Source: Dysgonomonas sp. HGC4 | GTDB taxonomy: Bacteria > Bacteroidota > Bacteroidia > Bacteroidales > Dysgonomonadaceae | Length of the DNA: 64,000 bases | Direction: 5' to 3' | Assembly: GCF_001261715.1 (NCBI RefSeq) | Contig: NZ_CVRU01000163.1 | Location: 2,924-66,923 of the forward strand | Shown here: piece after piece, positions 36,728 through 54,512 of the stretch | How the letters are laid out: each line of letters starts with the position of its first letter | Position numbering within the stretch: the first letter of the stretch is position 1 | The notes under the pieces: generated by a model | The model's database searches: none | Seen by the model: only the letters and a program-made list of their open reading frames with translations | What the model was told of the DNA's origin: nothing | Translations under genes and position numbers: made by a program

Positions 36728-38905
36728 ATGAAACTATATATAAAACACATATTATTCCTTTTTATAATTGCTTTTTCGATACAATCGATCAATGCACAAA
36801 AAGCTACTTGGATATATTATCCAGGAGATTTCGAAATATGGTTGGGTAATGAAATGCAAAACAGAAGAACCGAAAGAGGAACTTTCTTTCCTCCATTCTG
36901 GAAAATGGATAGTCATTATGTATTAGTGGAATTTTCCAAGAAATTAGACCTGACTCAACCTGAAGAAGTACAGATTTATGCAGAAGGTCGCTACAATGTA
37001 AAGTTGGACGGAAAAATGATCTCGGGTTACCCTACCACCGTTACAATTCCTGCAGGAAAGCATAGCTTAAATATAAAAGTACATAATCAGGCAACTGTTC
37101 CTGCTATTTATGTGAAAGGAAAAACCGTGCAGTCGGATAACACATGGTTGGTTACTTTCGAAGATAAAGAATGGATTGACGAATCGGGTAAAGCATCAGA
37201 TACTTCTTCGGGAACTATGTATCTGAATGCTTCTTCATGGAATTTCGATTCCCCCGAAAATACACCATCTAAATTTAAATTGGCTACAGAGCCCATGTCA
37301 GCCGTAAAATCAGAACAAAAAGGCAATGGTACACTTATTGACTTCGGAAAAGAAACTTTCGGTTTTGTGAAATTCCATAATCTGCAAGGAAAAGGGAATC
37401 TAAATATTTATTATGGAGAATCGCCCGAAGAAGCACTATCAACAGCCTCTTGTGAAACACTAGATCGTTTACCTATTGACTACAACAATGCTAAAGATTT
37501 AACTATTAGCGATTCAAAAGCGTTCCGCTATATCTATATTGAAAAAGACAATAATCTTTCGTATGATTCGGTATCTATGTTATACGAATATCTGCCTTTA
37601 GATTACAGAGGTAGTTTCAGATGTAATGATGCTCTATTGAATCAGATTTGGGATATTTCAGCCTATACAATGCATCTTACTTCTCGTGAGTTTTTTATTG
37701 ATGGAATCAAGCGTGACAGATGGGTGTGGTCGGGCGATGCTTATCAAAGCTATTTGATGAATTATTACCTGTTCTTCGATTCGCCTTCTGTCACCAGAAC
37801 CATGCTTAATCTGAGAGGAAAAGATCCTGTGACAAGCCATGTGAATACCATTATGGATTATACATTCTATTGGTTTATGGGTGTATACGATTACTACCAA
37901 TATACAGGTGATAAAACTTTTATAGAACAATTTTATCCTCGAATGCAATCTTTAATGCAATACTGTCTGTCACGCACCAATTCGAATGGAATGATGGAAG
38001 GTCTTTCGGGCGATTGGGTATTTCTCGATTGGGCAGATTTCAAGATGAGTAAAACAGGAGAAGTAAGTTTCGAGCAATTACTTTTCTGTAAAAGCCTCGA
38101 AACGATGGCTCTTTGTGCTAAACTTGTAGATAACACTGAAGACAGTAATAAATATACCTTACTGGCTAATGATTTGAAATCAAAACTGTTCACAGCTTTC
38201 TGGTCAGGAAAAGAAAATGCATTTATACATAATCGTGAGAATGGTGTGCAAAGCGAGCAAGTAACCCCTTATACTAATATGTTTGCAGTTCTTTTTGATT
38301 ACTTAGATCAGGATAAAACAAATGCGGTAAAATACAATGTATTGTTAAATTCCGATGCGTTAAAAATCACCACTCCTTATATGCGTTTTTATGAATTGGA
38401 AGCACTCTGTATACTTGGTGAACAAAATTATGTACTAAAAGAAATTCGTGATTATTGGGGTGGAATGCTCAATGAGGGAGCTACTTCTTTCTGGGAAAAA
38501 TATAATCCAAACGAAAAAGGAGCAGAACATCTTGCGATGTATGGTCGTCCCTTTGGTAAAAGCCTGTGTCATGCATGGGGAGCAAGCCCTATATACTTAT
38601 TCGGTAAATATTATTTAGGAGTAAAACCTGCCTCTCCCGGATACGAAACATATACGATTGAACCAAATCTGGCTGATTTGAAATGGATCGAAGGAAAAGT
38701 ACCAACTCCTAACGGGGATATTTACGTCTATTGTGACACCAAACAGATCAAAGTAAAATCGGATACAGGAACAGGAACATTAACTGTCAAAAGTAAATCA
38801 AAACCAGCCTCTAAAGATGCCACTATAAATTCTAAAGGCGGCAATATTTATGAAGTCGAAATACTTAAAGGAAAAGAATACGTAATAACATATAAGCCAT
38901 TGTAA
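36728..38905 (+). CDS. GH78 alpha-L-rhamnosidase, shorter form
   Basis: This 725-residue secreted GH78 enzyme is shorter than the other two, lacking part of the N-terminal beta domains. The barrel contains FFIDGIKRDRWVWSGD in place of the DCPQRDER version, a common variant, and GATSFWEKYNP with the expected base glutamate. The C-terminal sandwich ends with the usual EPNLADLKWIEGKVPTPNG. It sits between GH141 and GH127 with 3- and 4-base gaps, the same company as BT1001-BT1003 in B. thetaiotaomicron. It likely removes a specific side-chain rhamnose. Confidence 0.88.
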   Translation: MKLYIKHILFLFIIAFSIQSINAQKATWIYYPGDFEIWLGNEMQNRRTERGTFFPPFWKMDSHYVLVEFSKKLDLTQPEEVQIYAEGRYNVKLDGKMISGYPTTVTIPAGKHSLNIKVHNQATVPAIYVKGKTVQSDNTWLVTFEDKEWIDESGKASDTSSGTMYLNASSWNFDSPENTPSKFKLATEPMSAVKSEQKGNGTLIDFGKETFGFVKFHNLQGKGNLNIYYGESPEEALSTASCETLDRLPIDYNNAKDLTISDSKAFRYIYIEKDNNLSYDSVSMLYEYLPLDYRGSFRCNDALLNQIWDISAYTMHLTSREFFIDGIKRDRWVWSGDAYQSYLMNYYLFFDSPSVTRTMLNLRGKDPVTSHVNTIMDYTFYWFMGVYDYYQYTGDKTFIEQFYPRMQSLMQYCLSRTNSNGMMEGLSGDWVFLDWADFKMSKTGEVSFEQLLFCKSLETMALCAKLVDNTEDSNKYTLLANDLKSKLFTAFWSGKENAFIHNRENGVQSEQVTPYTNMFAVLFDYLDQDKTNAVKYNVLLNSDALKITTPYMRFYELEALCILGEQNYVLKEIRDYWGGMLNEGATSFWEKYNPNEKGAEHLAMYGRPFGKSLCHAWGASPIYLFGKYYLGVKPASPGYETYTIEPNLADLKWIEGKVPTPNGDIYVYCDTKQIKVKSDTGTGTLTVKSKSKPASKDATINSKGGNIYEVEILKGKEYVITYKPL

Positions 38906-38909
38906 AAGA

Positions 38910-40937
38910 ATGAAAAAGTTAAGTTATATATTTTTATCAGCATTGTTTTTGAGTGGGACTTTTACTCTACCTGCTCAAAATAAAAGTCTGGTAAATACAT
39001 CTCAAAGCCCATATGCCAAACTTTCGGGTGTAGGTATGAGCGATGTTCATTGGACAAACGGATTTTGGGCAGATCGCTTTGAAGTCTGCAAACAATCTAT
39101 GTCTCCCGGTTTGATGAAAACATATATGGATGAAAGTATCAGTCATTCATTTAAAAATTTCGAGATAGCAGCTCGAATTGATACAGGTTCGCATGTTGGT
39201 CCTCCATTTCATGATGGAGATTTCTATAAAGCGTTCGAGAGTCTGGTAAGTTTATATGCCACTACCGGAGATAAAAACCTGATGGTATTAATGGATGAGA
39301 TTATTCCCGTTATTACTAAATCACAACGTGAAGACGGATATATCCACACACCTGTAATGATTGAAGAACGCAAAAACGGTCAAAAAGCAAAAGCATTTGA
39401 CGATCGGTTAAACTTCGAGACTTACAACATGGGACATCTAATGACTATGGCTTGTTTACATTATCGGGTTACAGGAAAACGCACTTTATTGGATGTAGCT
39501 GTAAAAGCAACCGATTATCTCTATAATTTCTATAAAACAGCATCACCCGAACTAGCCAGAAACGCCATTTGCCCTTCACATTATATGGGAGTGGTGGAAA
39601 TGTACAGAACTACCCGTGATCCTAAATACTTGGAATTATCGAAAAGCCTTATCGACATCAGAGGATTGATGGAAGATGGAACAGATGATAATCAAGATAG
39701 AGTTCCTTTCCGTCAACAAACCAAGGCAATGGGGCATGCCGTGCGTGCAAACTACTTGTATGCAGGTGTAGCCGATGTGTATGCCGAAACGGGAGACACA
39801 TCTTTGATTCGTCCATTGAACCTTATATGGGATAACATGGTGAATACCAAAATGTATATAACAGGAGCTTGTGGTGCTCTTTATGATGGAGTATCTCCTA
39901 ACGGAACATCATATGATCCATTGGAGGTTCAGAAAACACATCAATCTTATGGTCGAGACTATCAACTACCCAATATGACCGCACATAACGAAACTTGTGC
40001 TAATATAGGTAACCTGCTTTGGAACTGGCGGATGCTTCAACTCACAGGAGAAGCCAAATATGCCGATATAGTTGAGTTGACTCTTTACAATAGTATTTTA
40101 TCGGGTGTTAGTCTTAATGGGCTTGACTTTTGCTATACAAATCCTTTGGCTGTTTCCGATAAGTTTCCGTATACCATGCGTTGGTCAGGAGGTAGGATTC
40201 CTTATATAGCCTTATCCAATTGCTGCCCTCCAAATACAGTGAGAACTATATCAGAAGTTCAAAATTATGTCTATAATCTTTCAGAGGATGGCTTATATGT
40301 AAACCTTTATGGAGGAAGTCAATTAAAAACCAATCTTAAAAACGGTGATAATATTCAAGTGACTCAAGCAACTGATTATCCATGGGATGGACAAATATCA
40401 TTAACCATTGATAAAGCACCTAAGAAATCGTTTACACTTTCGATGCGTATTCCCGGATGGTGTAAAGGAGCAACAATCTCCGTTAATGGCAAAAAGCAAG
40501 AAGTCAATTTGGAATCGGGTTCCTATGCTCAAATAACAAGAACATGGAAAAACGGCGACAAAGTAGAACTAAATCTCCCAATGGAAGCCAAATTGATAGA
40601 AACAAATCCTTTGGTAGAAGAAACACGTAATCAGATAGCAGTAAAAAAGGGACCAGTAGTTTACTGTCTTGAAAGTAACGATCTGCCTAAGCTAGATATA
40701 TTTCAAGTAGTTATTCTTTCTGATACTAAGTTTACCCCTATCACAATGAATATCGATAATAGCAAATTCATGGCTTTAGAAGGACAAGCATATATTGAAA
40801 ATAGTAATTGGGATAACACTCTATATCGTGAAGTATCACCTGTAAATAAGCTTAGTTCAGTAAAATTAATCCCCTACTATGCTTGGGGTAACAGAGGTAA
40901 ATCGGATATGACTGTTTGGATGAATCTAAAAAGATAA
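38910..40937 (+). CDS. GH127 glycosidase, aceric acid hydrolase candidate
   Basis: This 675-residue secreted enzyme (signal ending TLPAQ) belongs to the former DUF1680 family. The zinc-cysteine centre of GH127 is visible as Glu361 and Cys363 in HNETC and Cys438-Cys439 in SNCCPPN, where the first of the pair is the expected nucleophile. Aligning on DYxLPN, the acid/base Glu322 of the B. longum enzyme HypBA1 corresponds here to Gln345 in HQSYG. BT1003, a GH127 enzyme, releases the rare branched sugar aceric acid from RG-II chain B, and the neighbours match. The unusual Gln could belong to that substrate class or signal altered chemistry. Confidence 0.82.
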   Translation: MKKLSYIFLSALFLSGTFTLPAQNKSLVNTSQSPYAKLSGVGMSDVHWTNGFWADRFEVCKQSMSPGLMKTYMDESISHSFKNFEIAARIDTGSHVGPPFHDGDFYKAFESLVSLYATTGDKNLMVLMDEIIPVITKSQREDGYIHTPVMIEERKNGQKAKAFDDRLNFETYNMGHLMTMACLHYRVTGKRTLLDVAVKATDYLYNFYKTASPELARNAICPSHYMGVVEMYRTTRDPKYLELSKSLIDIRGLMEDGTDDNQDRVPFRQQTKAMGHAVRANYLYAGVADVYAETGDTSLIRPLNLIWDNMVNTKMYITGACGALYDGVSPNGTSYDPLEVQKTHQSYGRDYQLPNMTAHNETCANIGNLLWNWRMLQLTGEAKYADIVELTLYNSILSGVSLNGLDFCYTNPLAVSDKFPYTMRWSGGRIPYIALSNCCPPNTVRTISEVQNYVYNLSEDGLYVNLYGGSQLKTNLKNGDNIQVTQATDYPWDGQISLTIDKAPKKSFTLSMRIPGWCKGATISVNGKKQEVNLESGSYAQITRTWKNGDKVELNLPMEAKLIETNPLVEETRNQIAVKKGPVVYCLESNDLPKLDIFQVVILSDTKFTPITMNIDNSKFMALEGQAYIENSNWDNTLYREVSPVNKLSSVKLIPYYAWGNRGKSDMTVWMNLKR

Positions 40938-40947
40938 AATCTATCAA

Positions 40948-41011
40948 TATAAGGGAGATACATAAATCTGCCTCTATAAGAAGAAATAATAACAAATGGA
41001 TCTGCAACCTT
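40948..41011. repeat. Degenerate hairpin and palindrome pair
   Basis: TATAAGGGAGA at 40948 is partly mirrored by TCTGCCTCTATA ending at 40978, resembling a worn copy of the long repeat. Just downstream, TCTGCAACCTT (41001-41011) is the reverse complement of the first 11 bases of the copy at 48261. Both lie in the 93-base gap before the GH138-like gene. Confidence 0.5.
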
Positions 41012-41030
41012 GATCCAAAATCTATAAATT

Positions 41031-43709
41031 ATGAAGCATAAATTATTATTAGCTATTTTTTCTATGATTTTATTTATTTCGTGCTCAACGGAAAAAGTAA
41101 CAATCATAGTCGAAGACAATCCATCAACTCGTGTAGCCTTTGGTGTTGAGAAATTAAAATCAGCTCTTGAAGAAGCTAAATATACAGTTTCAATAAAAAC
41201 TGCAAACGAAAATAACGACGCACTAGTTATTACTATAAGCGAGAATAAAACCGATTCTTTGGCAAAGGAAGGATATACAATAGCATCCGAAAACGGATTG
41301 ATTTCAATCAAAGGAAATGACGCTTCAGGCACATTATATGGTTGTATAGAATTGGTAAAACAAATTAAAGAGGAAAAGAAACTACCTGCAAATTTCAACA
41401 TTACAGATCAGCCCGAAATGGTTTTGCGTGGTGCTTGTGTAGGTATTCAAAAACCATACTATCTACCCGGCAGAAATGTATATGAATACCCATATACCCC
41501 TGAAACGTTCCCTTGGTTTTATGATAAAGCATTGTGGATTGAATATCTGGATATGTTAGTCGAAAATAAAATGAACTCTTTATACTTATGGAACGGGCAT
41601 CCTTTTGCTTCGTTGGTAAAACTGGAAGATTATCCATTTGCAGTAGAGGTAGACGACGAAACATTCAAAAAGAATGAAGATATGTTTGCATTTCTTACCG
41701 AAGAAGCCGACAAACGCGGTATTTGGGTTATACAAATGTTTTACAATATATTCGTATCTAAACCTTTTGCCGAACATTATGGAATAAAAACACAGGATAG
41801 AAGCCGCCCTATTACACCACTTATTTCGGATTATACTCGAAAATCAGTAGCTGCATTTATTGAGAAATATCCCAATGTTGGACTTTTGGTTTGTTTGGGA
41901 GAAGCAATGGATACTTATGAAGATGATGTAGAATGGTTCACTAAAACTATTATTCCCGGAGTACAAGATGGGTTAGCTAAATTAAATACTACAATACAAC
42001 CTCCAATAGTTGTAAGAGCACATGATACTGATGCCAAAATGGTGATGGATGCTTCCCTACCCCTTTATAAGAACTTGTATACTATGCACAAATACAATGG
42101 AGAATCGTTAACCACTTACGAACCTCGAGGTTCGTGGTCTAAGATTCATACCGATCTTAGTAGCTTGGGCTCAGTACATATTTCAAATGTTCATATTCTA
42201 GCTAATCTTGAGCCTTTCCGTTATGGATCTCCCGATTTTATCCAGAAATGTGTACAAGCTATGCATAAAGTACATGGAGCCAATGCCCTTCACCTATATC
42301 CACAAGCATCGTATTGGGACTGGCCTTATACTGCCGATAAAACTGAACCTCGTTTAAAAGAAATGGAACGAGATTGGATTTGGTATCAAGCTTGGGGACG
42401 CTATGCTTGGAATGTAAACAGAGACAGAAATGATGAAATAAAATACTGGACAAAACAACTAGACAATATGTATGGTTGTGGTGAAGGAGGCAAAAACATA
42501 CTCGAAGCTTACGAACAATCGGGAGAAATAGCACCTAAACTGCTTCGCAAATTCGGAATTACAGAAGGAAACAGACAAACCCTCCTATTGGGTATGTTCT
42601 TAAGCCAATTAGTGAATCCAGCCAAATGGAAAGTATATCCTGGATTTCATGAATCTTGCGGACCCGAAGGCGAAATGCTAATTGATTACATGAACAAAGA
42701 ATGGAACAAACAACCTCATATAGGTGAAACTCCTCCTCAGTTGATTTCTGAAGCTGTTGCTCATGGTAATGCTGCTGTTGCCGCCATAGACAAAGCTGCA
42801 CCTAAAGTAAACAAAAACAAAGACGAGTTTAACCGTCTGAAAAACGATATGTATTGCTATCAAGCATTTGCTAACTTCTTCTCAGAAAAAGTAAAAGCTG
42901 CTATGCTAATACTTCAATATACACATTCTAATAAAATTGCCGACTTAGAAAATGCAATTCCTCATATAGAAAAAAGTTTGGAATATTATCAACAATTAGT
43001 AAATCTTACCAAAGATGCCTATCTGTATGCAAATAGCATGCAAACAGCTCAACGCCGTATTCCGATTGGAGGCGATGATGCAAAAAATAAAACGTGGGAA
43101 GAACTTCTGCCTCACTACCAAACAGAATTGGCAAACTTCAAGAAAAATGTTGAGTTTATCAAAAAGAATGGAAATTCAGATAATCAAACCTTTGAAGTAC
43201 TAAAACCTGTTGAGGTTAAAATAGACAATAAAGAAGGAGTCTCTTACCTTATAAAAAAAGGAGAAAAAGTATTCTCTGATAAAGATTTTGTGATCGGAGA
43301 TTTCTCTCCTGAATTGAAGAATATGAAGGCAATTCGCTTTAGTCAGGATAAACAAGCAGAACATGGAACGACCCTATCTTTCGAAAGTCAGAAACCTGTT
43401 AGCATCTTAGTTGGATATCTTAATACCGAACGTAAAGAATATGCTAAAGCTCCTACTTTAGAGACAGATGCAAGTGCTAATCAGTATGGACAAGGAGATG
43501 TTAAGATAGCCAATGCTTTAGACATTCCGGGAAGAGGTTCTATCAATATTCACTCTTATACTTTCCCCGCAGGAAAAAATACGTTGAATTTGGGTAAAGG
43601 AGCTTTAATGATTCTCGGATTTATAGATGCTAACCAGAAAATCACACCTCATAATGCAGGATTTGGAGGAGAAGATGCTTCAAGTAAAATTGATTGGTTA
43701 TTCTATTGA
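41031..43709 (+). CDS. GH138-like alpha-D-galacturonidase lipoprotein
   Basis: This 892-residue protein has a lipobox FISC (Cys18). Residues about 25-125 resemble the small alpha-glucuronidase/hexosaminidase N-terminal domain (RVAFGVEKLKSALEEAKYTV, SGTLYGCIELVKQI). A large TIM-barrel region follows (EYLDMLVENKMNSLYLWNGH, RGIWVIQMFYNIFVS, GLLVCLGEAMDTYEDD, VVRAHDTDAKMVM, HKYNGESLTTYEPRGSW), then helical and beta regions. This fits what I recall of BT0997 and its GH138 relatives, which cut galacturonic acid in RG-II chain A. Next comes the GH137-GH2 gene, as BT0996 is next to BT0997. The GH number is a recollection and would need an HMM search. Confidence 0.65.
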   Translation: MKHKLLLAIFSMILFISCSTEKVTIIVEDNPSTRVAFGVEKLKSALEEAKYTVSIKTANENNDALVITISENKTDSLAKEGYTIASENGLISIKGNDASGTLYGCIELVKQIKEEKKLPANFNITDQPEMVLRGACVGIQKPYYLPGRNVYEYPYTPETFPWFYDKALWIEYLDMLVENKMNSLYLWNGHPFASLVKLEDYPFAVEVDDETFKKNEDMFAFLTEEADKRGIWVIQMFYNIFVSKPFAEHYGIKTQDRSRPITPLISDYTRKSVAAFIEKYPNVGLLVCLGEAMDTYEDDVEWFTKTIIPGVQDGLAKLNTTIQPPIVVRAHDTDAKMVMDASLPLYKNLYTMHKYNGESLTTYEPRGSWSKIHTDLSSLGSVHISNVHILANLEPFRYGSPDFIQKCVQAMHKVHGANALHLYPQASYWDWPYTADKTEPRLKEMERDWIWYQAWGRYAWNVNRDRNDEIKYWTKQLDNMYGCGEGGKNILEAYEQSGEIAPKLLRKFGITEGNRQTLLLGMFLSQLVNPAKWKVYPGFHESCGPEGEMLIDYMNKEWNKQPHIGETPPQLISEAVAHGNAAVAAIDKAAPKVNKNKDEFNRLKNDMYCYQAFANFFSEKVKAAMLILQYTHSNKIADLENAIPHIEKSLEYYQQLVNLTKDAYLYANSMQTAQRRIPIGGDDAKNKTWEELLPHYQTELANFKKNVEFIKKNGNSDNQTFEVLKPVEVKIDNKEGVSYLIKKGEKVFSDKDFVIGDFSPELKNMKAIRFSQDKQAEHGTTLSFESQKPVSILVGYLNTERKEYAKAPTLETDASANQYGQGDVKIANALDIPGRGSINIHSYTFPAGKNTLNLGKGALMILGFIDANQKITPHNAGFGGEDASSKIDWLFY

Positions 43710-43722
43710 TATTTTAGATTAA

Positions 43723-43782
43723 ATAGAGGGGTGAACCTATGTGTTCACCCCGTATAGAACAGACAAATAAGTCTGCCCCTAT
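43723..43782. repeat. Long hairpin repeat with two stems
   Basis: GGGGTGAAC (43728-43736) and GTTCACCCC (43743-43751) form a perfect 9-base-pair stem with a 6-base loop. A second stem CAGAC/GTCTG spans 43760-43775. ATAGAGGGG on the left is roughly mirrored by CCCCTAT on the right. It matches the layout of 34803-34862. Confidence 0.75.
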
Positions 43783-43809
43783 GGATAAAAGTATTTCAAA
43801 AAACTTACT

Positions 43810-51553
<7,744 letters not shown>

Positions 51554-51595
51554 GTAGATAAAAGTATTTAATGAAATGCTTTCGAAAGTAATAAA

Positions 51596-51610
51596 AAGGT
51601 CTGAGACCTT
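51596..51610. repeat. Intergenic palindrome, AAGGTCTGAGACCTT
   Basis: A perfect palindrome in the 84-base gap between two GH2 genes. The left flank (AGTAATAAA) is shared with the copy at 8547, so the repeat unit is longer than the 15-base core. Confidence 0.8.
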
Positions 51611-51637
51611 AATAACAATAGAACTCTATATTAGACT

Positions 51638-54508
51638 ATGAAAAAAAGAAACCTCTTATTCCAATTTATGCTATTCTGCGGCATTTTGGCCTCACAATGT
51701 ATAAATGCACAAAATAAAGTCCAGCCTTTTCATCCTACCGAAACTGGCATACAATATTTATCAGGCACAGGATCAGATGATACTGTCGATTGGGAGTTTT
51801 TCTGTACTGATGGACGTAACAGCGGTAAATGGACAACTATTCCCGTTCCATCCTGCTGGGAATTACAAGGCTTCGGTACATATCAATACGGAATGCCTTT
51901 TTACGGCAAAGCTAATCCTCCGGGAATAGCAAACGAACAAGGTAAATATAAATACAAATTCAAGCTACCCAAAGAATGGGAAGGCAGAACTGTACGTATT
52001 GTTTTTGATGGAGTGATGACCGATGTAGAAGCACTAATCAATGGTCGTCGATGTGGTAATTTGCATCAAGGAGCTTTTTATCGCTTCAAGAGCGATGTTA
52101 GCGACCGTATATTTTTTGGAGATAAAGAAAATGTATTAGAACTCACTGTTAGTAAAGAATCTGCCAACCCCAGCGTGAATATGGCTGAAAGACGTGCCGA
52201 TTATTGGAACTTTGGAGGCATTTTCCGTCCTGTGTTTGTAGAAGCACTTCCTGCCGAATTCATCGATCGTACAGCAATTGATGCAGATGCAGACGGTAGT
52301 TTCTATGCAGATGTATTTCTAGGCTTAGCAATGGGCAACAATACTAAGGTAGTTGCCGAATTGACCGACATAAACGGAAAATCAATCGGTAAAAGCACAG
52401 AAACTCCCATTTCAGGAGGTTCAGACAAAGCAATAATAAAGACAAAATTGGATAATATAAAGAATTGGACACCTGAAACGCCCAATCTGTATTATGCTAA
52501 GTTTTCATTGATACAAGACAATAAAGTACTACATACTGTTACTGAACGCTTCGGATTCCGCACTATTGAAGTTCGTCCAAGTGATGGTTTATATATAAAC
52601 GGTCAAAAAGTTATAATAAAAGGAGTTAACCGCCATAGCTTCCGTCCCGAAACAGGAAGAACTCTGAGTAAAAAAGATAATTATGATGATGTAAAACTCA
52701 TCAAAGAAATGAATATGAATGCCGTTCGTCTATCTCATTATCCATCAGATCCTGATTTCTTAAAAGCATGTGATGAATTGGGATTATACGTGATGGTAGA
52801 GCTTGCAGGGTGGCATGGAAAGTACGACAGCAATGTAGGAGCAAAACTTATTCACGAAATGGTGAAAAGAGATGTAAACCATCCATCAGTAACATGGTGG
52901 GCCAATGGTAACGAAGGAGGTCACAATCTTGAAATAGACAAAGAGTTTGCACCGCTCGATCCTCAAAAAAGACCCGTTTTGCATCCACAGAAAAACTTTG
53001 GAGGATTTGAAACTATGCATTATCGTTCCTATGGCGAAAGTCAGGAATATATGCGTTTACCCGAAATTTTTATGCCTACCGAATTTCTTCATGCCCTTTA
53101 TGATGGTGGAGCTGGTGCAGGTCTTTGGGATTATTGGGAGATGATGCGCAAACACCCTCGTTGTGCAGGTGGTTTTATATGGATGTTTGCAGATGAAGGA
53201 GTCGTAAGAACCGATCAGAACGGACGTATTGATAATGTGGGCAATTATGGTGCAGATGGTATCGTAGGGCCTCACCACGAAAAAGAAGGAAGCTTCTATA
53301 CCGTGAAACAAGTATGGTCACCCGTACAAATAATGAATACTACCCTACCCGATAACTTTGACGGTACATTTACAGTCGAGAATAGATATGACTTTACCAA
53401 TCTTAAAGATTGTCGTTTTGTATGGACACTTAAATCGTTTGATGATCAAGAAAAAATAATAAAAACAGGAGATATAAGGGGTGTTGATATTGCTCCACAT
53501 ACTTCGGGTACATTTAAAGTCAATCTCCCCTCTGATTGGCAGAATGCAGGAGCCTTATCACTTACAGTTTATAGCCCAACCAACGAAGAACTTTGGACAT
53601 GGGATTGGCAATGGAAAAAGCCCAGTGAGTATTATTCGTTCTCTAAAGGAAAAAACAACTTATCGGCAAAAGAAGAAGATGGTAAACTCCTTGTAACAGT
53701 AGGTTCAACCCTATTGACTTTCAATACAGAAAATGGAGAACTGAGTTCTGTAAAACAGAATAATAAAGATATATCTTTTGGTAATGGTCCTCGCTTTATA
53801 GCAGCTCGCCGTGGCGATCGGTCTATGGATGTTTTCTATAATCATGATGATGCCGAAGCACGAAGCAAAGAACGGATTTACAATGATATTTCGGGCGAAA
53901 ACAAACTTACTAATTTTACATTTCAGAGTACGCCAGACAGTATCACTATTACTGCCGACTATTTCGGAAATATGCGTCAGGCACATTGGGTTATCAAATC
54001 AGATGGAAATATTCGTTTAGATTATAGCTATCAGTATGAAGGAGTCGTAGAATTGATGGGTATAAAATTTGATTACCCCGAAAATCAAGTAATATCGAAG
54101 CGATGGTTAGGCGAAGGTCCGTATCGTGTATGGCAAAACCGTATACATGGCTCTAACTTCGGAATATGGGAAAACGATTATAATGATCCTATTCCTGGAG
54201 AATCATTTATCTATCCTGAATTTAAGGGTTATTTCAACAATTGGAAATGGGCTGACATTAATACTACCGAGGGTATTATCAGCTTAGGCAATACTAACGA
54301 AAATAACTACTTCGGAGTTTATACACCTCGTGATGGACGTGATGTATTATTATATACTATTCCTCAAAGTGGAATCTCTGTATTAAAAGTGATTCCCGCT
54401 GTCCGTAATAAAGTAAATTCTACGGACTTAGTAGGTCCATCGTCCCAAGCTCAATGGGTAAGCGGTTTGCAGCAAGGTAGTATTTATCTAAAATTCGAAG
54501 CAAAATAA
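51638..54508 (+). CDS. GH2 family glycosidase with LacZ-like small domain
   Basis: This 956-residue secreted GH2 enzyme (signal ending QCINAQ) has a shortened start compared with LacZ, then the jelly-roll (TVRIVFDGVMTDVEALINGR), Ig-like and barrel domains. The probable acid/base is Glu426 (GNEGGHN) and the nucleophile Glu482 (MPTEFLH). The C-terminal part (LSAKEEDGKLLVTVGSTLLTFN onward) corresponds to the beta-galactosidase small chain. The substitution of NEGG for the usual NEAG/NES surroundings separates it from its neighbour. It is four bases from the GH106 gene. A beta-galacturonidase such as BT0992 would be a reasonable counterpart; that is inference. Confidence 0.85.
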   Translation: MKKRNLLFQFMLFCGILASQCINAQNKVQPFHPTETGIQYLSGTGSDDTVDWEFFCTDGRNSGKWTTIPVPSCWELQGFGTYQYGMPFYGKANPPGIANEQGKYKYKFKLPKEWEGRTVRIVFDGVMTDVEALINGRRCGNLHQGAFYRFKSDVSDRIFFGDKENVLELTVSKESANPSVNMAERRADYWNFGGIFRPVFVEALPAEFIDRTAIDADADGSFYADVFLGLAMGNNTKVVAELTDINGKSIGKSTETPISGGSDKAIIKTKLDNIKNWTPETPNLYYAKFSLIQDNKVLHTVTERFGFRTIEVRPSDGLYINGQKVIIKGVNRHSFRPETGRTLSKKDNYDDVKLIKEMNMNAVRLSHYPSDPDFLKACDELGLYVMVELAGWHGKYDSNVGAKLIHEMVKRDVNHPSVTWWANGNEGGHNLEIDKEFAPLDPQKRPVLHPQKNFGGFETMHYRSYGESQEYMRLPEIFMPTEFLHALYDGGAGAGLWDYWEMMRKHPRCAGGFIWMFADEGVVRTDQNGRIDNVGNYGADGIVGPHHEKEGSFYTVKQVWSPVQIMNTTLPDNFDGTFTVENRYDFTNLKDCRFVWTLKSFDDQEKIIKTGDIRGVDIAPHTSGTFKVNLPSDWQNAGALSLTVYSPTNEELWTWDWQWKKPSEYYSFSKGKNNLSAKEEDGKLLVTVGSTLLTFNTENGELSSVKQNNKDISFGNGPRFIAARRGDRSMDVFYNHDDAEARSKERIYNDISGENKLTNFTFQSTPDSITITADYFGNMRQAHWVIKSDGNIRLDYSYQYEGVVELMGIKFDYPENQVISKRWLGEGPYRVWQNRIHGSNFGIWENDYNDPIPGESFIYPEFKGYFNNWKWADINTTEGIISLGNTNENNYFGVYTPRDGRDVLLYTIPQSGISVLKVIPAVRNKVNSTDLVGPSSQAQWVSGLQQGSIYLKFEAK

Positions 54509-54512
54509 AGTT

